A DNA stretch of 43,413 bases from Marinobacter sp. (GTDB lineage Bacteria; Pseudomonadota; Gammaproteobacteria; Pseudomonadales; Oleiphilaceae), in NCBI GenBank assembly GCA_018623515.1, contig JAAZVL010000007.1, positions 1 through 43,413 on the forward strand. Reading direction: 5' to 3'. Positions 26,121 through 34,747 of this stretch are shown here, in pieces; position 1 is the stretch's first letter, and each line of letters begins with the position of its first letter. Below the pieces are notes generated by a model that worked only from the letters and a program-made list of their open reading frames with translations, searched no databases and was not told the origin of the DNA. Position numbers and translations under genes: made by a program.

Positions 26121-27515
26121 TCAGCCGTGGATACGTTCGAGTTCCGCCACCAGTTTGCCGTGGATGCCACCAAATCCACCATTGCTCATGATGACAATGT
26201 GGCAAGGGCTCGGGAGATCGTCCAGTACCCGGCCAATGAGATCCTCAACCGAGGACTCAACCCGATGCAGGTCATTACCCTCATTATCGGCCTGCCAGGC
26301 ACCGACCAGCTCCTGCAGCCAGCCCATATCATTCAGGTTGGCCCACAGCACCCGGTCCGCCAGGGCGGCACTGGCCAGCAGATTGTCCCGGTGCACGCCC
26401 TGTTTCATGGTGTTGGAACGGGGCTCGATCAGCGCCAGGATGGGCTCCTCCCCCACCCGGTTACGCAGCCCCTCCAGGGTGGTGGCAATGGCGGTGGGGT
26501 GATGGGCGAAATCGTCATACACCCGCACACCACCGACATCTGCCAGCAGTTCCATCCGGCGTTTGACCCCCGAGAACCGGCACAAGGCGGCAACGGCATG
26601 GTCCGGGGTGACACCCACGTGGCGGGCGGCAGCAATGGCAGCCAGGGCATTGCGCACATTGTGCATACCGGTCTGGTCCCACTTCAGGGTGGCCACCGGC
26701 TGCTCGTGGTGAATCACCATGAACCGGCTGCCGTCCTCCGACAACAGCTCTGCCCGCCAGTCCGCCGTGCGGGTAACCTCGCTGCCGATGGCCGTGTCCT
26801 GCACCGGACTCCAGCAGCCCATGGCCAGGGCATTATCCAGGTGCGGGTCCACCGCCGGACGCACAATCAGTCCCTTGGAGGGAACGGTGCGCACCAGGTG
26901 ATGGAACTGGCGCTCAATGGCCTCGACGTTATCAAAGATATCGGCGTGGTCGAATTCCAGGTTATTCAGAATCAGGGTATGCGGCCGGTAATGAATAAAC
27001 TTCGAGCGCTTGTCAAAGAACGCACTGTCGTATTCGTCGGCCTCGATCACAAAGAAATCACTGTTACCCAGCCGGGCGGACACCGGAAAATCGAGAGGCA
27101 CACCGCCCACCAGATAACCGGGTTCGAAGCCGGCCTGCTCGAGGATCCACAGCAGCATCGACGTCGTCGTGGTCTTGCCGTGAGTACCCGCCACCGCCAT
27201 GACCCAGCGATGCCGCAACACTTCCCGGGCCAGCCACTCGGGGCCGGACATGTAGTCGATATTGAGGTTCAGTACCGCCTCGACCTCGGGATTCCCCCGG
27301 GACATGGCGTTGCCAATCAGCACCAGGTCCGGTCTCGGATCCAGGTGATCAGCGCTGTACCCCTCCATCAGGCTGATGCCCTGGCTCTCAAGCTGGGTAC
27401 TCATGGGCGGGTAGACGCCCTGGTCCGAGCCGGTCACCGTGTGGCCGAGCTCGCGCGCAAGCACCGCCAGGCTCCCCATGAAGGTGCCACAGATTCCGAG
27501 AATGTGGATATGCAT
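26121..27515 (-). CDS. mpl: UDP-N-acetylmuramate:L-Ala-gamma-D-Glu-meso-DAP ligase
   Basis: Recycles the murein tripeptide by ligating it to UDP-MurNAc. A Mur-ligase fold: N-terminal HILGICGTFMGSLAVLARELGHTVTGSD, ATP loop GTHGKTTTTSML and central ligase residues typical of the family, ending in a C-terminal domain with YDDFAHHPTAI. Start 27515 is chosen as giving the normal MHIHILG start with GAGG upstream; the product has 464 residues. ubiX follows in the same operon. Distinguished from MurC by the GICGTFMG start. Confidence 0.96.
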   Translation of the reverse strand: MHIHILGICGTFMGSLAVLARELGHTVTGSDQGVYPPMSTQLESQGISLMEGYSADHLDPRPDLVLIGNAMSRGNPEVEAVLNLNIDYMSGPEWLAREVLRHRWVMAVAGTHGKTTTTSMLLWILEQAGFEPGYLVGGVPLDFPVSARLGNSDFFVIEADEYDSAFFDKRSKFIHYRPHTLILNNLEFDHADIFDNVEAIERQFHHLVRTVPSKGLIVRPAVDPHLDNALAMGCWSPVQDTAIGSEVTRTADWRAELLSEDGSRFMVIHHEQPVATLKWDQTGMHNVRNALAAIAAARHVGVTPDHAVAALCRFSGVKRRMELLADVGGVRVYDDFAHHPTAIATTLEGLRNRVGEEPILALIEPRSNTMKQGVHRDNLLASAALADRVLWANLNDMGWLQELVGAWQADNEGNDLHRVESSVEDLIGRVLDDLPSPCHIVIMSNGGFGGIHGKLVAELERIHG

Positions 27516-27670
27516 TCGGTGTTCGACCTCTCCGTTGAAACCTGCCAAGCCTCCCCTATACGCCGCAGGGCGTCAAGGCCCGCGCTATCCGCAATCCTGC
27601 TCATGAAAATCCCGGGCGTTTGGCGTATCATCTGCGCCATTGTCGAACCAGCAGGAGGCTTCAGCCCGAG

Positions 27671-28933
27671 ATGGCTATCAAGAACGCTTTTTACGCCCAA
27701 TCCGGCGGTGTCACCGCCGTCATTAATGCCAGCGCCTGTGGTGTCATCCAGACCGCCCGCAAGCATCCGGACAAGATCGGCAAGGTGTTTGCCGGCCGCA
27801 ACGGCATTATCGGGGCACTCAGGGAAGAACTGATTGATACCAGCCTCGAGAGCGACGAGGCAATCCAGGCCCTGATCCACACCCCGGGCGGCGCCTTCGG
27901 CTCCTGTCGCCACAAGCTCAAGAACATTTCCGAAAACCGGGCCGAGTACGAGCGCCTGATCGAAGTGTTCCGCGCCCACGACATCGGCTATTTCTTCTAC
28001 AACGGTGGCGGCGATTCCCAGGATACCGCCTACAAGGTCTCCCAGATCGCCGACAAGATGGGCTACCCCATCACCTGCATCGGCGTGCCCAAGACCGTTG
28101 ACAATGATCTGCCCTTCACCGACTGCTGCCCCGGCTTTGGTTCGGTTGCCAAGTACATTGCCACCTCAACCCTGGAAGCCAGCCTGGACATCAAGTCCAT
28201 GTGCGAGAGTTCCACCAAGGTGTTCATCCTGGAAGTGATGGGCCGCCATGCCGGCTGGATCGCGGCTGCCGGTGGTCTGGCTGGCCAGGGCGAAGGGGAG
28301 CCGCCACACATCATCCTGTTCCCGGAAATCCCGTTTGATCGGGAAGCCTTCCTGGCCCGGGTGGATCAGTGCGTGAAGGATTACGGCTATTGCGTGGTCG
28401 TGGCCTCCGAGGGTGCCCAGTACGAGGATGGTCGCTTCCTGGCCGACGCCGGCGCCAAGGATGCTTTCGGTCATACACAGCTGGGCGGCGTGGCCCCGGC
28501 CCTTGCCAACATGGTCAAGCAGGCCCTGGGCCACAAGTATCACTGGGCGGTTGCCGACTACCTCCAGCGCAGCGCGCGACACATTGCGTCCGCCACCGAC
28601 GTGGAACAGGCCTATGCAGTGGGCAAGGCCGCAGTGGAAATGGCCGTGGCCGGCAAGCAGGCACTGATGCCGACCATTGTCCGCGAGCAGGCCAAACCCT
28701 ATCGGTGGAAGATTGGCGAGGCGAACCTGAGCGAGGTGGCCAACCAGGAAAAGAAAATGCCGATCCACTACATTACCGATGACGGTTTCGGCATCACCCA
28801 GGACTGTCGTGACTACCTGGAGCCCCTGATTGCCGGAGAAAGTTTCCCGCCGTTCGAGAACGGACTGCCGAAAGTGGCGAAGCTGAAGAACCAGCTGGTG
28901 GAGAAGAAGCTCAAGACCGAGTTCAATATCTGA
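27671..28933 (+). CDS. pfp: 6-phosphofructokinase, probably PPi-dependent
   Basis: Phosphorylates fructose 6-phosphate (reversibly if PPi is the donor). In the phosphoryl-donor region the sequence reads NGGGDSQDTA and PKTVDND: an Asp in the GGDG-type loop and Lys in the PxTxDND motif are the known markers of PPi-type enzymes, whereas ATP-type enzymes have Gly in both places. The 420-residue length fits the longer PPi-dependent clade. Start 27671 is taken from an in-frame ATG giving the family MAIKNAFYAQSGG; AGGAGG lies 12 bases before. A terminator follows. Confidence 0.87.
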   Translation: MAIKNAFYAQSGGVTAVINASACGVIQTARKHPDKIGKVFAGRNGIIGALREELIDTSLESDEAIQALIHTPGGAFGSCRHKLKNISENRAEYERLIEVFRAHDIGYFFYNGGGDSQDTAYKVSQIADKMGYPITCIGVPKTVDNDLPFTDCCPGFGSVAKYIATSTLEASLDIKSMCESSTKVFILEVMGRHAGWIAAAGGLAGQGEGEPPHIILFPEIPFDREAFLARVDQCVKDYGYCVVVASEGAQYEDGRFLADAGAKDAFGHTQLGGVAPALANMVKQALGHKYHWAVADYLQRSARHIASATDVEQAYAVGKAAVEMAVAGKQALMPTIVREQAKPYRWKIGEANLSEVANQEKKMPIHYITDDGFGITQDCRDYLEPLIAGESFPPFENGLPKVAKLKNQLVEKKLKTEFNI

Positions 28934-28948
28934 TCATCGGCCGGAAAC

Positions 28949-28984
28949 AAAAAAACCGCCCGGGGAATCCCGGGCGGTTTTTTT
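28949..28984. terminator. Bidirectional terminator after the phosphofructokinase gene
   Basis: A-rich ACCGCCCGGG and CCCGGGCGGT form a 10-bp stem with a GAAT loop, flanked by seven A and seven T residues; it serves the convergent phosphofructokinase and glutaredoxin genes. Confidence 0.95.
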
Positions 28985-29001
28985 ATACCTGGAACAGCGA
29001 A

Positions 29002-29256
29002 TCACCGGCTCGCTGCGGTCTCGTGCTCGCGCACATAGGCGTAGAACTCGTCGAAACCACCGATGTGCTGCTGGCCGACAAAAATCTGTGGCACAGTGTG
29101 AACAGGCTTGCCAATCTTGTCGGCAATATCGGCCTTGGAAATACCCTTTTCGATCATGTCGATCCAGATATAGGGCACCTGCATGGATTCGCACAGGTCC
29201 TTTGCCCGAACACAAAACCCACAACTTGAACGACCATAAATAGTGACCTGCTCCAT
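29002..29256 (-). CDS. grxC: Glutaredoxin, GrxC type with CGFC active site
   Basis: A small thiol-disulfide oxidoreductase of 84 residues, matching the short GrxC class. The start at 29256 has a perfect AGGAGG. The active site is CGFC (family norm CPYC), and the TVPQIFVGQQHIGGFDEF segment carries the cis-Pro and the glutathione-binding GG. Replacing Pro by Gly in the site should alter redox potential, an inference. It is divergently arranged to the YqaA-type gene. Confidence 0.9.
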   Translation of the reverse strand: MEQVTIYGRSSCGFCVRAKDLCESMQVPYIWIDMIEKGISKADIADKIGKPVHTVPQIFVGQQHIGGFDEFYAYVREHETAASR

Positions 29257-29425
29257 AAAACCTCCTGCAACGGTGTCTGAGACCGGGATGAGATAAAACC
29301 TGCCGACAGGATACTGGCAAGGAAAGAAGGAATAAAAATTGATGGTTTGCATGGCAACCATAGTACGTAACCATACCGACAGGACCGGAAACCGGCATTG
29401 AATTCGGTCAAGACGGGGAAACGAA

Positions 29426-29869
29426 TTGGTCTACCTGACGCTTTTTCTGACAGCCTTTGCCGCAGCCACACTGCTACCAGCCTACTCCGAGGTGCTGCTG
29501 GGCACCCTGGTCGCCCAGGGCTATTCCTGGTGGTGGCTCTGGTTCTGGGCCACCGCAGGCAATACCCTGGGGTCCGTGGTCAATGGCATCATCGGGCGCC
29601 AGGTGGACCGGTTCAAGCACAAACGCTGGTTTCCGGTCAGTGAACTGCAACTGCACAAAGCCCGCAATCGATTCAACCGTTACGGCCAGTGGTCCCTGTT
29701 ATTGGGATGGCTACCCCTAGGTGGTGATGCACTCACGCTGGTGGGTGGCATCATGCGGGTCCCCTGGCTGAACTTTGTGATCCTTGTGGCGATCGGCAAG
29801 GGTGCGCGCTACGCCTTTGTGCTCTGGCTGGTGGCAGAGGCATCCGGGGTCTCTTCACCGTCACCGTAG
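29426..29869 (+). CDS. YqaA-family membrane protein (SNARE-associated/DedA-like)
   Basis: A 147-residue protein with four hydrophobic segments. It resembles E. coli YqaA: LFLTAFAAATLLPAYSEVLLGTL at the N-terminus, GNTLGSVVNGIIGRQ and a C-terminal WLPLGGDALTLVGG then GKGARY. The start is TTG with GGGGAA seven bases upstream; no in-frame ATG fits. Its last 61 bp overlap, tail to tail, the 3' end of the ABC1-kinase gene. Function in this family is poorly known; DedA proteins act in membrane lipid and ion homeostasis. Confidence 0.85.
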   Translation: MVYLTLFLTAFAAATLLPAYSEVLLGTLVAQGYSWWWLWFWATAGNTLGSVVNGIIGRQVDRFKHKRWFPVSELQLHKARNRFNRYGQWSLLLGWLPLGGDALTLVGGIMRVPWLNFVILVAIGKGARYAFVLWLVAEASGVSSPSP

Positions 29870-31254
29870 AGATATTTGCGCAGCAGGGGCTCACCATTGA
29901 ACTCCGAGTGCAGCACCGCGATGAAGGTATAGACCCCGATCAGCTTACGATTCAGGAACACAAATTCCTTGGGCGGCACCCGGAAATAACGGCTGATCGC
30001 TGAACGGGCGGCCTGCCGGGCCACCCGGGATGGCAGATCACTCTGTTTCCAGCGGTACTGGCCATGACTGTTCACCGCCTCCTCCGGCCACTCGAACTGG
30101 TCTTTCGCAAGAGGCTCCAGTACGGACATACAGACCTTGCCAAACTTTTCCAACACTTCCCGGGGCCAATCCAGGCTCATGAAGCGAAGCTTTATACCGC
30201 CATCAATCACCGCTTCAAGATCCTGCTCGTAGGAGGCCCGGATCATCTGGATGACCGGCGCGAGGAACTCGTCGGAGTATGACTGGACTGCACCAAAGTC
30301 CAGCAGCACGATCCGGTCATATCCCGGGTCCTCGCCCTCTTCACCAGCAATTCGAATGCGATAATTCCCGAAATTGGGGTCGGTCTGGATCTCACCCCAG
30401 ACGAAAAGCTCCCGGAAAAACAGTTCCAGCGCTGCTTCACCCAGGGCACTGCGACGCTCTAGCGACAGCTCGCGGACTTCCCGGGACCCCACCGAGTGGC
30501 CATGTTCGTAGGTCGAGGCGATCACATGGGCGGTGGAGAATTCCGGCAGCACCCGGGGTACGACGAACCGGGGATCGGACGCCAGCATGGTCCGGAATTT
30601 TTCGGTGGTGCGCGCCTCAAGACGATAATCCACCTCCCGGTGCATCATCTCCCTGACTTCCTCGAGCCAGTCATTGAATTCCGGTCCGAAGCTCACCAAC
30701 CGCGCCACTTTCAGCAATTGCGCCACGGCATTGAGATCGCTGTCCACCGCATCGGCAACGCCCGGATACTGAACCTTGAGCACCAGCTCCAGACCGTCGC
30801 TACGCCGGACGGCGCGGTGGACCTGACCAAGCGAGGCAGCACCGATAGGCTCGGGATCCACCTCAAGTTCCGCGAGCCGATCAGCCCCCAGCTCCTCCTT
30901 GAGCACCCGCTCGATCGCCGGCCACTCCAGGGACGTGGTCTGGTCTTCCAGAGTATGCAAAGCCTCTGTGACCTCTTCCGGCAGGAAATGCTCCCCGTAA
31001 AGCGCCATCACCTGCCCTATTTTCACCACACTGCCCTTCAGACGCCCCAGTTCATCCACCAGGAAACGGGCCTGGTTGGACAGCATTGCCCGGTGCCGCT
31101 CTTCCCGCGTGTCCTTGCTGCTGAACCAGTTGGTGGCCATATGGGAGGCCATGCGGGTACCTGCGGTCAGTCCGGCACGGGTCAGGCTCAGCCTGCGCTC
31201 AAAGCTGCCGGTCTTGATGCGGGAAACTTTTGCTCCTGGACGCTTGGATGACAT
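29809..31254 (-). CDS. ABC1/ADCK (UbiB-like) atypical kinase family protein
   Basis: A 481-residue soluble-looking protein of the ABC1 family. Family motifs are visible: KxGQ as VVKIGQVM, the Ala-rich nucleotide loop PIGAASLGQVHRA in place of the Gly-rich loop, VLKVQYPG, and the catalytic-like QTDPNFGNY and LLDFGAV. The C-terminus lacks the two membrane helices of true UbiB, so it is likely a cytoplasmic relative. ATG 31254 is preferred over an upstream TTG because AGG lies six bases before. Substrate is unknown; a role in ubiquinone or lipid homeostasis is only inferred. Confidence 0.85.
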   Translation of the reverse strand: MSSKRPGAKVSRIKTGSFERRLSLTRAGLTAGTRMASHMATNWFSSKDTREERHRAMLSNQARFLVDELGRLKGSVVKIGQVMALYGEHFLPEEVTEALHTLEDQTTSLEWPAIERVLKEELGADRLAELEVDPEPIGAASLGQVHRAVRRSDGLELVLKVQYPGVADAVDSDLNAVAQLLKVARLVSFGPEFNDWLEEVREMMHREVDYRLEARTTEKFRTMLASDPRFVVPRVLPEFSTAHVIASTYEHGHSVGSREVRELSLERRSALGEAALELFFRELFVWGEIQTDPNFGNYRIRIAGEEGEDPGYDRIVLLDFGAVQSYSDEFLAPVIQMIRASYEQDLEAVIDGGIKLRFMSLDWPREVLEKFGKVCMSVLEPLAKDQFEWPEEAVNSHGQYRWKQSDLPSRVARQAARSAISRYFRVPPKEFVFLNRKLIGVYTFIAVLHSEFNGEPLLRKYLYGDGEETPDASATSQSTKA

Positions 31255-31503
31255 GGACAACCTGCGGGTGTCGGAAAATTTGAGCCGTCTGCCAGCTGTT
31301 CATTCCATTATACGGATACAGTGAGAACCTATCCTCACCGATTCGACTCCGTTTTTCCGGCCTGCCGGCCAATGCCGGATCACGGGTTCCGGTTTAAATG
31401 TGACTGTTATGCCTGTTTACGTTTTACTACAGTCCTGATACTCAATCCGGTCTAGTATGTCAGGCAGTATCAGGCTCGGTAAAACACAAGAACAAGACTG
31501 AAA

Positions 31504-32586
31504 ATGAAGCAAACGGCTGCCAAGACCCCGGATACCGAATTGTCCCAGTTTCGCGTGAAAGGCGAGATTCCCGTTCCGGTTCTGATCAACTGGCTCACCG
31601 CGGCGGCAGTACCCATTCTGCTGTTTTTCGCCGGAAGAGCCGCCAGCGCAGCTGACAATCCTTTCACGGCAGCGCTGCTGGTGACGTTTTCGGCGCTGTT
31701 GGCGCTCAACTCCCTGGTCTATCTCGGAACCGGGCTCCAGAGTCTTCACCGTCGCGGCTTCATCGGTCTGATTACCGCGCTGTTTACCTTTCTGGTTATC
31801 CAGGCGGTTGAGGACGGCTCGGCCATTATCTGGCTGTTCGCCTATCCCCCCGTCATTTTCTACATCAGCCAGGCCCGGGTGGGCGTCATCGCCTGCGCCG
31901 GTGGTCTGGCCGCCCTCGCCTTCCTGTTCAGTCCCGCCGGCGACCTCATTTTCCAGCCACCCTACAGTACGAGTTTCCGGATCTCGATGATCATCGTGCT
32001 CGGCTTTGAGATGGTGACCTGTTACATCCTTGACCAGAGCCGGCGACGCAGCAAGCTGCGCTTGCTCAAACTGGCCACTGAGTTCGAATTCGCCGCCAAG
32101 CACGATGCCCTGACCGGCCTGGCGAACCGGCGGGAGGGGCTGGAGCAACTGGATATCGAGTACCAGCGCTATCTACGTAGCCAGCGGCCGTTCTCGGTCA
32201 TGTTGATGGATATCGATCTGTTCAAGAGCATCAACGACCGTTACGGTCACCATGCCGGAGACGAGCTGATCAGAATGGTCGCCGGCATCCTGCGGGATCA
32301 GTGCCGGAAAGTCGATACCGTAGCCCGCTGGGGTGGCGAAGAATACCTGGTCCTGTTGCCAGAGACCGGGCCAGAGGAAGCCCTGAAGACCGCTCAGCGT
32401 ATCCGTGCTGCCATCGAGGCAGGCTCGGTCAAGGTGGATCGGCAATTGCTCGGGGCAACCATCAGTGTCGGGACCGCCACCATTGCCGGATCGGAATCAA
32501 TCGACCACCTGCTGCAGAGAGCCGACGAGGCCCTCTATGCCGCAAAGAGCGCCGGCCGAAACCTGGCCCGTGCCGCTGATATCTGA
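31504..32586 (+). CDS. Membrane-anchored diguanylate cyclase
   Basis: A 360-residue protein with an N-terminal membrane sensor of about six helices (residues 28-175) and a C-terminal GGDEF domain. The active site is GGEEY (277-281, a permitted GGEEF variant), DALTGLANRR opens the domain, and LMDIDLFKSINDRYGH has the metal-binding Asp. The inhibitory I-site RxxD is RKVD (268-271), five residues before GGEEY, so product inhibition is expected. It is predicted to make c-di-GMP. The 3' end meets lipB (convergent) with only six bp between stops. Confidence 0.93.
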   Translation: MKQTAAKTPDTELSQFRVKGEIPVPVLINWLTAAAVPILLFFAGRAASAADNPFTAALLVTFSALLALNSLVYLGTGLQSLHRRGFIGLITALFTFLVIQAVEDGSAIIWLFAYPPVIFYISQARVGVIACAGGLAALAFLFSPAGDLIFQPPYSTSFRISMIIVLGFEMVTCYILDQSRRRSKLRLLKLATEFEFAAKHDALTGLANRREGLEQLDIEYQRYLRSQRPFSVMLMDIDLFKSINDRYGHHAGDELIRMVAGILRDQCRKVDTVARWGGEEYLVLLPETGPEEALKTAQRIRAAIEAGSVKVDRQLLGATISVGTATIAGSESIDHLLQRADEALYAAKSAGRNLARAADI

Positions 32587-32592
32587 CGTCTG

Positions 32593-33231
32593 TCACCAGC
32601 CCTTGCGCTGTTGCACCTGCTGGTGACCGAGACCGGTGACCAGATGATCAACCAGGCGCCGTTCGATGTCAGCCACCGTGGCGCCGGGCACAAAATCACG
32701 GACCTGACACATGGGCATGCCCGCATAGCCGCAGGGATTGATACGGCTGAAGGGCTCCATGTCCATGTCCACGTTCAGCGCCAGGCCGTGGAACGAACAA
32801 CCCCGACGGACTCTCAGGCCGAGGGAGGCGATCTTGGCATCGCCGACGTAGACACCGGGCGCGTCCGGGCGCGGTGCCGCTTCGACACCCAGGTCCGACA
32901 GCGTGCGGACGATGCCCTGCTCGATCTGGTCCACCAGGCCCCGGACGCCAAGCTTCTTTCGGGGCAGATCGATCAGCAGGTAGATCACCAGCTGGCCTGG
33001 GCCGTGGTATGTCACCTGACCACCCCGGTCCACCTGGATGACCGGGATATCGCCCGGCAGCAGCAGGTGTTCCGGTTTGCCTGCCTGTCCCTGGGTGAAC
33101 ACCCTGGGGTGCTCCAGGCACCAGAGCTCATCCACGGTGGTCTCGCCCCGGTCTGCCGTGAAATTCTTCATGGCCTCCCAGGTTTCCAGGTAGGGCTGCT
33201 CCCCGAGGGAACGGACAATGAGTTCGGCCAT
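32593..33231 (-). CDS. lipB: Octanoyl-ACP:protein octanoyltransferase LipB
   Basis: Transfers octanoate from ACP to lipoyl domains as the first step of lipoate assembly. The 212-residue product has [21 protein letters not shown], the catalytic Lys in [24 protein letters not shown] and the Cys in NPCGYAGM. It lies five bp after ybeD at the downstream end of the proA-dacA cluster. lipA, which follows it in Pseudomonas, is 25 kb away; a GGDEF gene lies convergently in that place. Confidence 0.96.
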   Translation of the reverse strand: MAELIVRSLGEQPYLETWEAMKNFTADRGETTVDELWCLEHPRVFTQGQAGKPEHLLLPGDIPVIQVDRGGQVTYHGPGQLVIYLLIDLPRKKLGVRGLVDQIEQGIVRTLSDLGVEAAPRPDAPGVYVGDAKIASLGLRVRRGCSFHGLALNVDMDMEPFSRINPCGYAGMPMCQVRDFVPGATVADIERRLVDHLVTGLGHQQVQQRKGW

Positions 33232-33236
33232 GAAGG

Positions 33237-33506
33237 TCAGAGCACCATGTGAACCCGGCCACTGGCCTTCAGGTCTTCAAACAGCGCCTTGAGCTGCTCT
33301 TCGCCCGTGGCGACGATTTTCAGCTGGACCGAGGAAAAGCGGCCCTTGCTGCTGTCGGTCACGGAAATGTCCGCCTCGGTGATACCGGGCGCGTGGCACT
33401 CCACTACTTCCACGACAAAATCGGTGAAATCAGGTGCGGCATTACCGATGACCTTGATCACGTAATCGCAGGGAAATTCGATTTTTGGTGCTTTCGGCTC
33501 ACTCAT
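33237..33506 (-). CDS. YbeD-like DUF493 protein
   Basis: An 89-residue conserved protein. The core [14 protein letters not shown].....FVVEVVE and [11 protein letters not shown] is the DUF493 signature, an ACT-like fold. It lies between dacA and lipB as in many gammaproteobacteria, with no established function. GAACC-type spacing to dacA is 31 bp. Confidence 0.92.
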   Translation of the reverse strand: MSEPKAPKIEFPCDYVIKVIGNAAPDFTDFVVEVVECHAPGITEADISVTDSSKGRFSSVQLKIVATGEEQLKALFEDLKASGRVHMVL

Positions 33507-33537
33507 GCCGCATTACTCCCGGGTACTGGCATCACCC

Positions 33538-34716
33538 TTACTGAAACAACTGGACGAAAAAAAGCTTGATGGCATCCCACAGGCGCTTGAACAGCCCGCC
33601 TTCGGGAACCTCGGTCAGCGCGAGTACCGGCTTATCCACCAGCACCGTGCCATTCAGGCTTACCTTGACCCGACCCAGCTCGTCGCCAACATTGATGGGG
33701 GCTTTGATCACAGAATCAAGGTCTACGGTGGATTCCAGCTGGTTGCGGGATCCGCGGGGAATGGTGACGAACACGTCCTCGGTCAGTCCGACCGACACCT
33801 GGTCCGCCTGGCCACCCCAGATACGGGCTTCCATCAGCTCCTGGCCGGAGCGGAACAGGCGCTCACTCTCATAGTAGCGGAAGCCATAGTTAAGCATTTT
33901 CTGGACTTCCTGGGCCCGGGCCTCGGAGCTTCTGGTTCCCATAACGACGGCGATAAACCGGGTTTCGTCGCGTTTGGCCGATGCCACGAGGCAGTAGCCG
34001 GCCTCTTCGGTATGGCCTGTTTTCAGACCATCCACACTGTCATCGCGCCACAACAGGCTGTTCCGGTTCGGCTGCCGGATGTTGTTGTAGGTGAAATGCT
34101 TTTCCGCATAGAGCGGATAATTCTCCGGGTAATCATTGATGATCGCCTTGGCCAGCAACGCCAGGTCGTACGCGGTGGAGTAATGGTCCTCTGCCGGCAG
34201 GCCGGTGGCATTGGCAAAGCTCGTATCCTTCATTCCCAGTAACTGGGCCTGTTGGTTCATGATATCCACGAACGCACCCTCGCTGCCGGCAATGAATTCA
34301 GCCAGCGCCACCGAGGCATCGTTACCGGACTGGATGATGACACCCTTGAGCAGGTCTTCCACAGATACCGAGGTTCCCTCGCGCACAAACGTCCGGGAAC
34401 CTTCCGTTTTCCAGGCCTTGACGCTGATGGGCACCATATCACTCATGGAAAGCCGGCCCTCGTCCAGCTCCCGCTCCACGATATAGGCGGTCATCATCTT
34501 GGTCAGACTCGCCGGGGGCAGGCGCTCGTGACTGTTCTCGTCCATGATGACGTACCCGCTTTTCGGGTCCATCAGCACGTAGGAGGTCCCCGCAATCTGT
34601 GGCGGAGAGGGGATGAGCACCGACTGGGCCATTGCCTTGCCCGCAAGGGCGAGGACCAGCACAAGTAAGACAGAGAGAGAACGTAAAGCGGTTGTTAAGG
34701 CCATGGGTCCATTCAT
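33538..34716 (-). CDS. dacA: D-alanyl-D-alanine carboxypeptidase (PBP5/6 family)
   Basis: A low-molecular-weight penicillin-binding protein trimming pentapeptides in the periplasm. The 392 residues include an N-terminal signal peptide, and the catalytic triad motifs are S70-L-T-K73, S130-G-N132 and K-T-G in DGLKTGHT. The C-terminal amphipathic end (LWDAIKLFFVQLF) is the usual membrane anchor. The start is uncertain: ATG at 34716 and at 34704 both lack a strong ribosome-binding site; the latter gives MALTTALRSL. It follows rlpA by 31 bp. Confidence 0.94.
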   Translation of the reverse strand: MNGPMALTTALRSLSVLLVLVLALAGKAMAQSVLIPSPPQIAGTSYVLMDPKSGYVIMDENSHERLPPASLTKMMTAYIVERELDEGRLSMSDMVPISVKAWKTEGSRTFVREGTSVSVEDLLKGVIIQSGNDASVALAEFIAGSEGAFVDIMNQQAQLLGMKDTSFANATGLPAEDHYSTAYDLALLAKAIINDYPENYPLYAEKHFTYNNIRQPNRNSLLWRDDSVDGLKTGHTEEAGYCLVASAKRDETRFIAVVMGTRSSEARAQEVQKMLNYGFRYYESERLFRSGQELMEARIWGGQADQVSVGLTEDVFVTIPRGSRNQLESTVDLDSVIKAPINVGDELGRVKVSLNGTVLVDKPVLALTEVPEGGLFKRLWDAIKLFFVQLFQ

Positions 34717-34747
34717 TCGTCAGGTGTGTTTCTGGTTTTGGGTATAA

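Noticed and set aside
25329..27833. An 834-codon open frame on the plus strand
   Set aside because: It is antisense to ubiX and mpl, has low-complexity His/Gln/Gly-rich translation and no ribosome-binding site; GC-rich genes commonly leave such open frames on the other strand.
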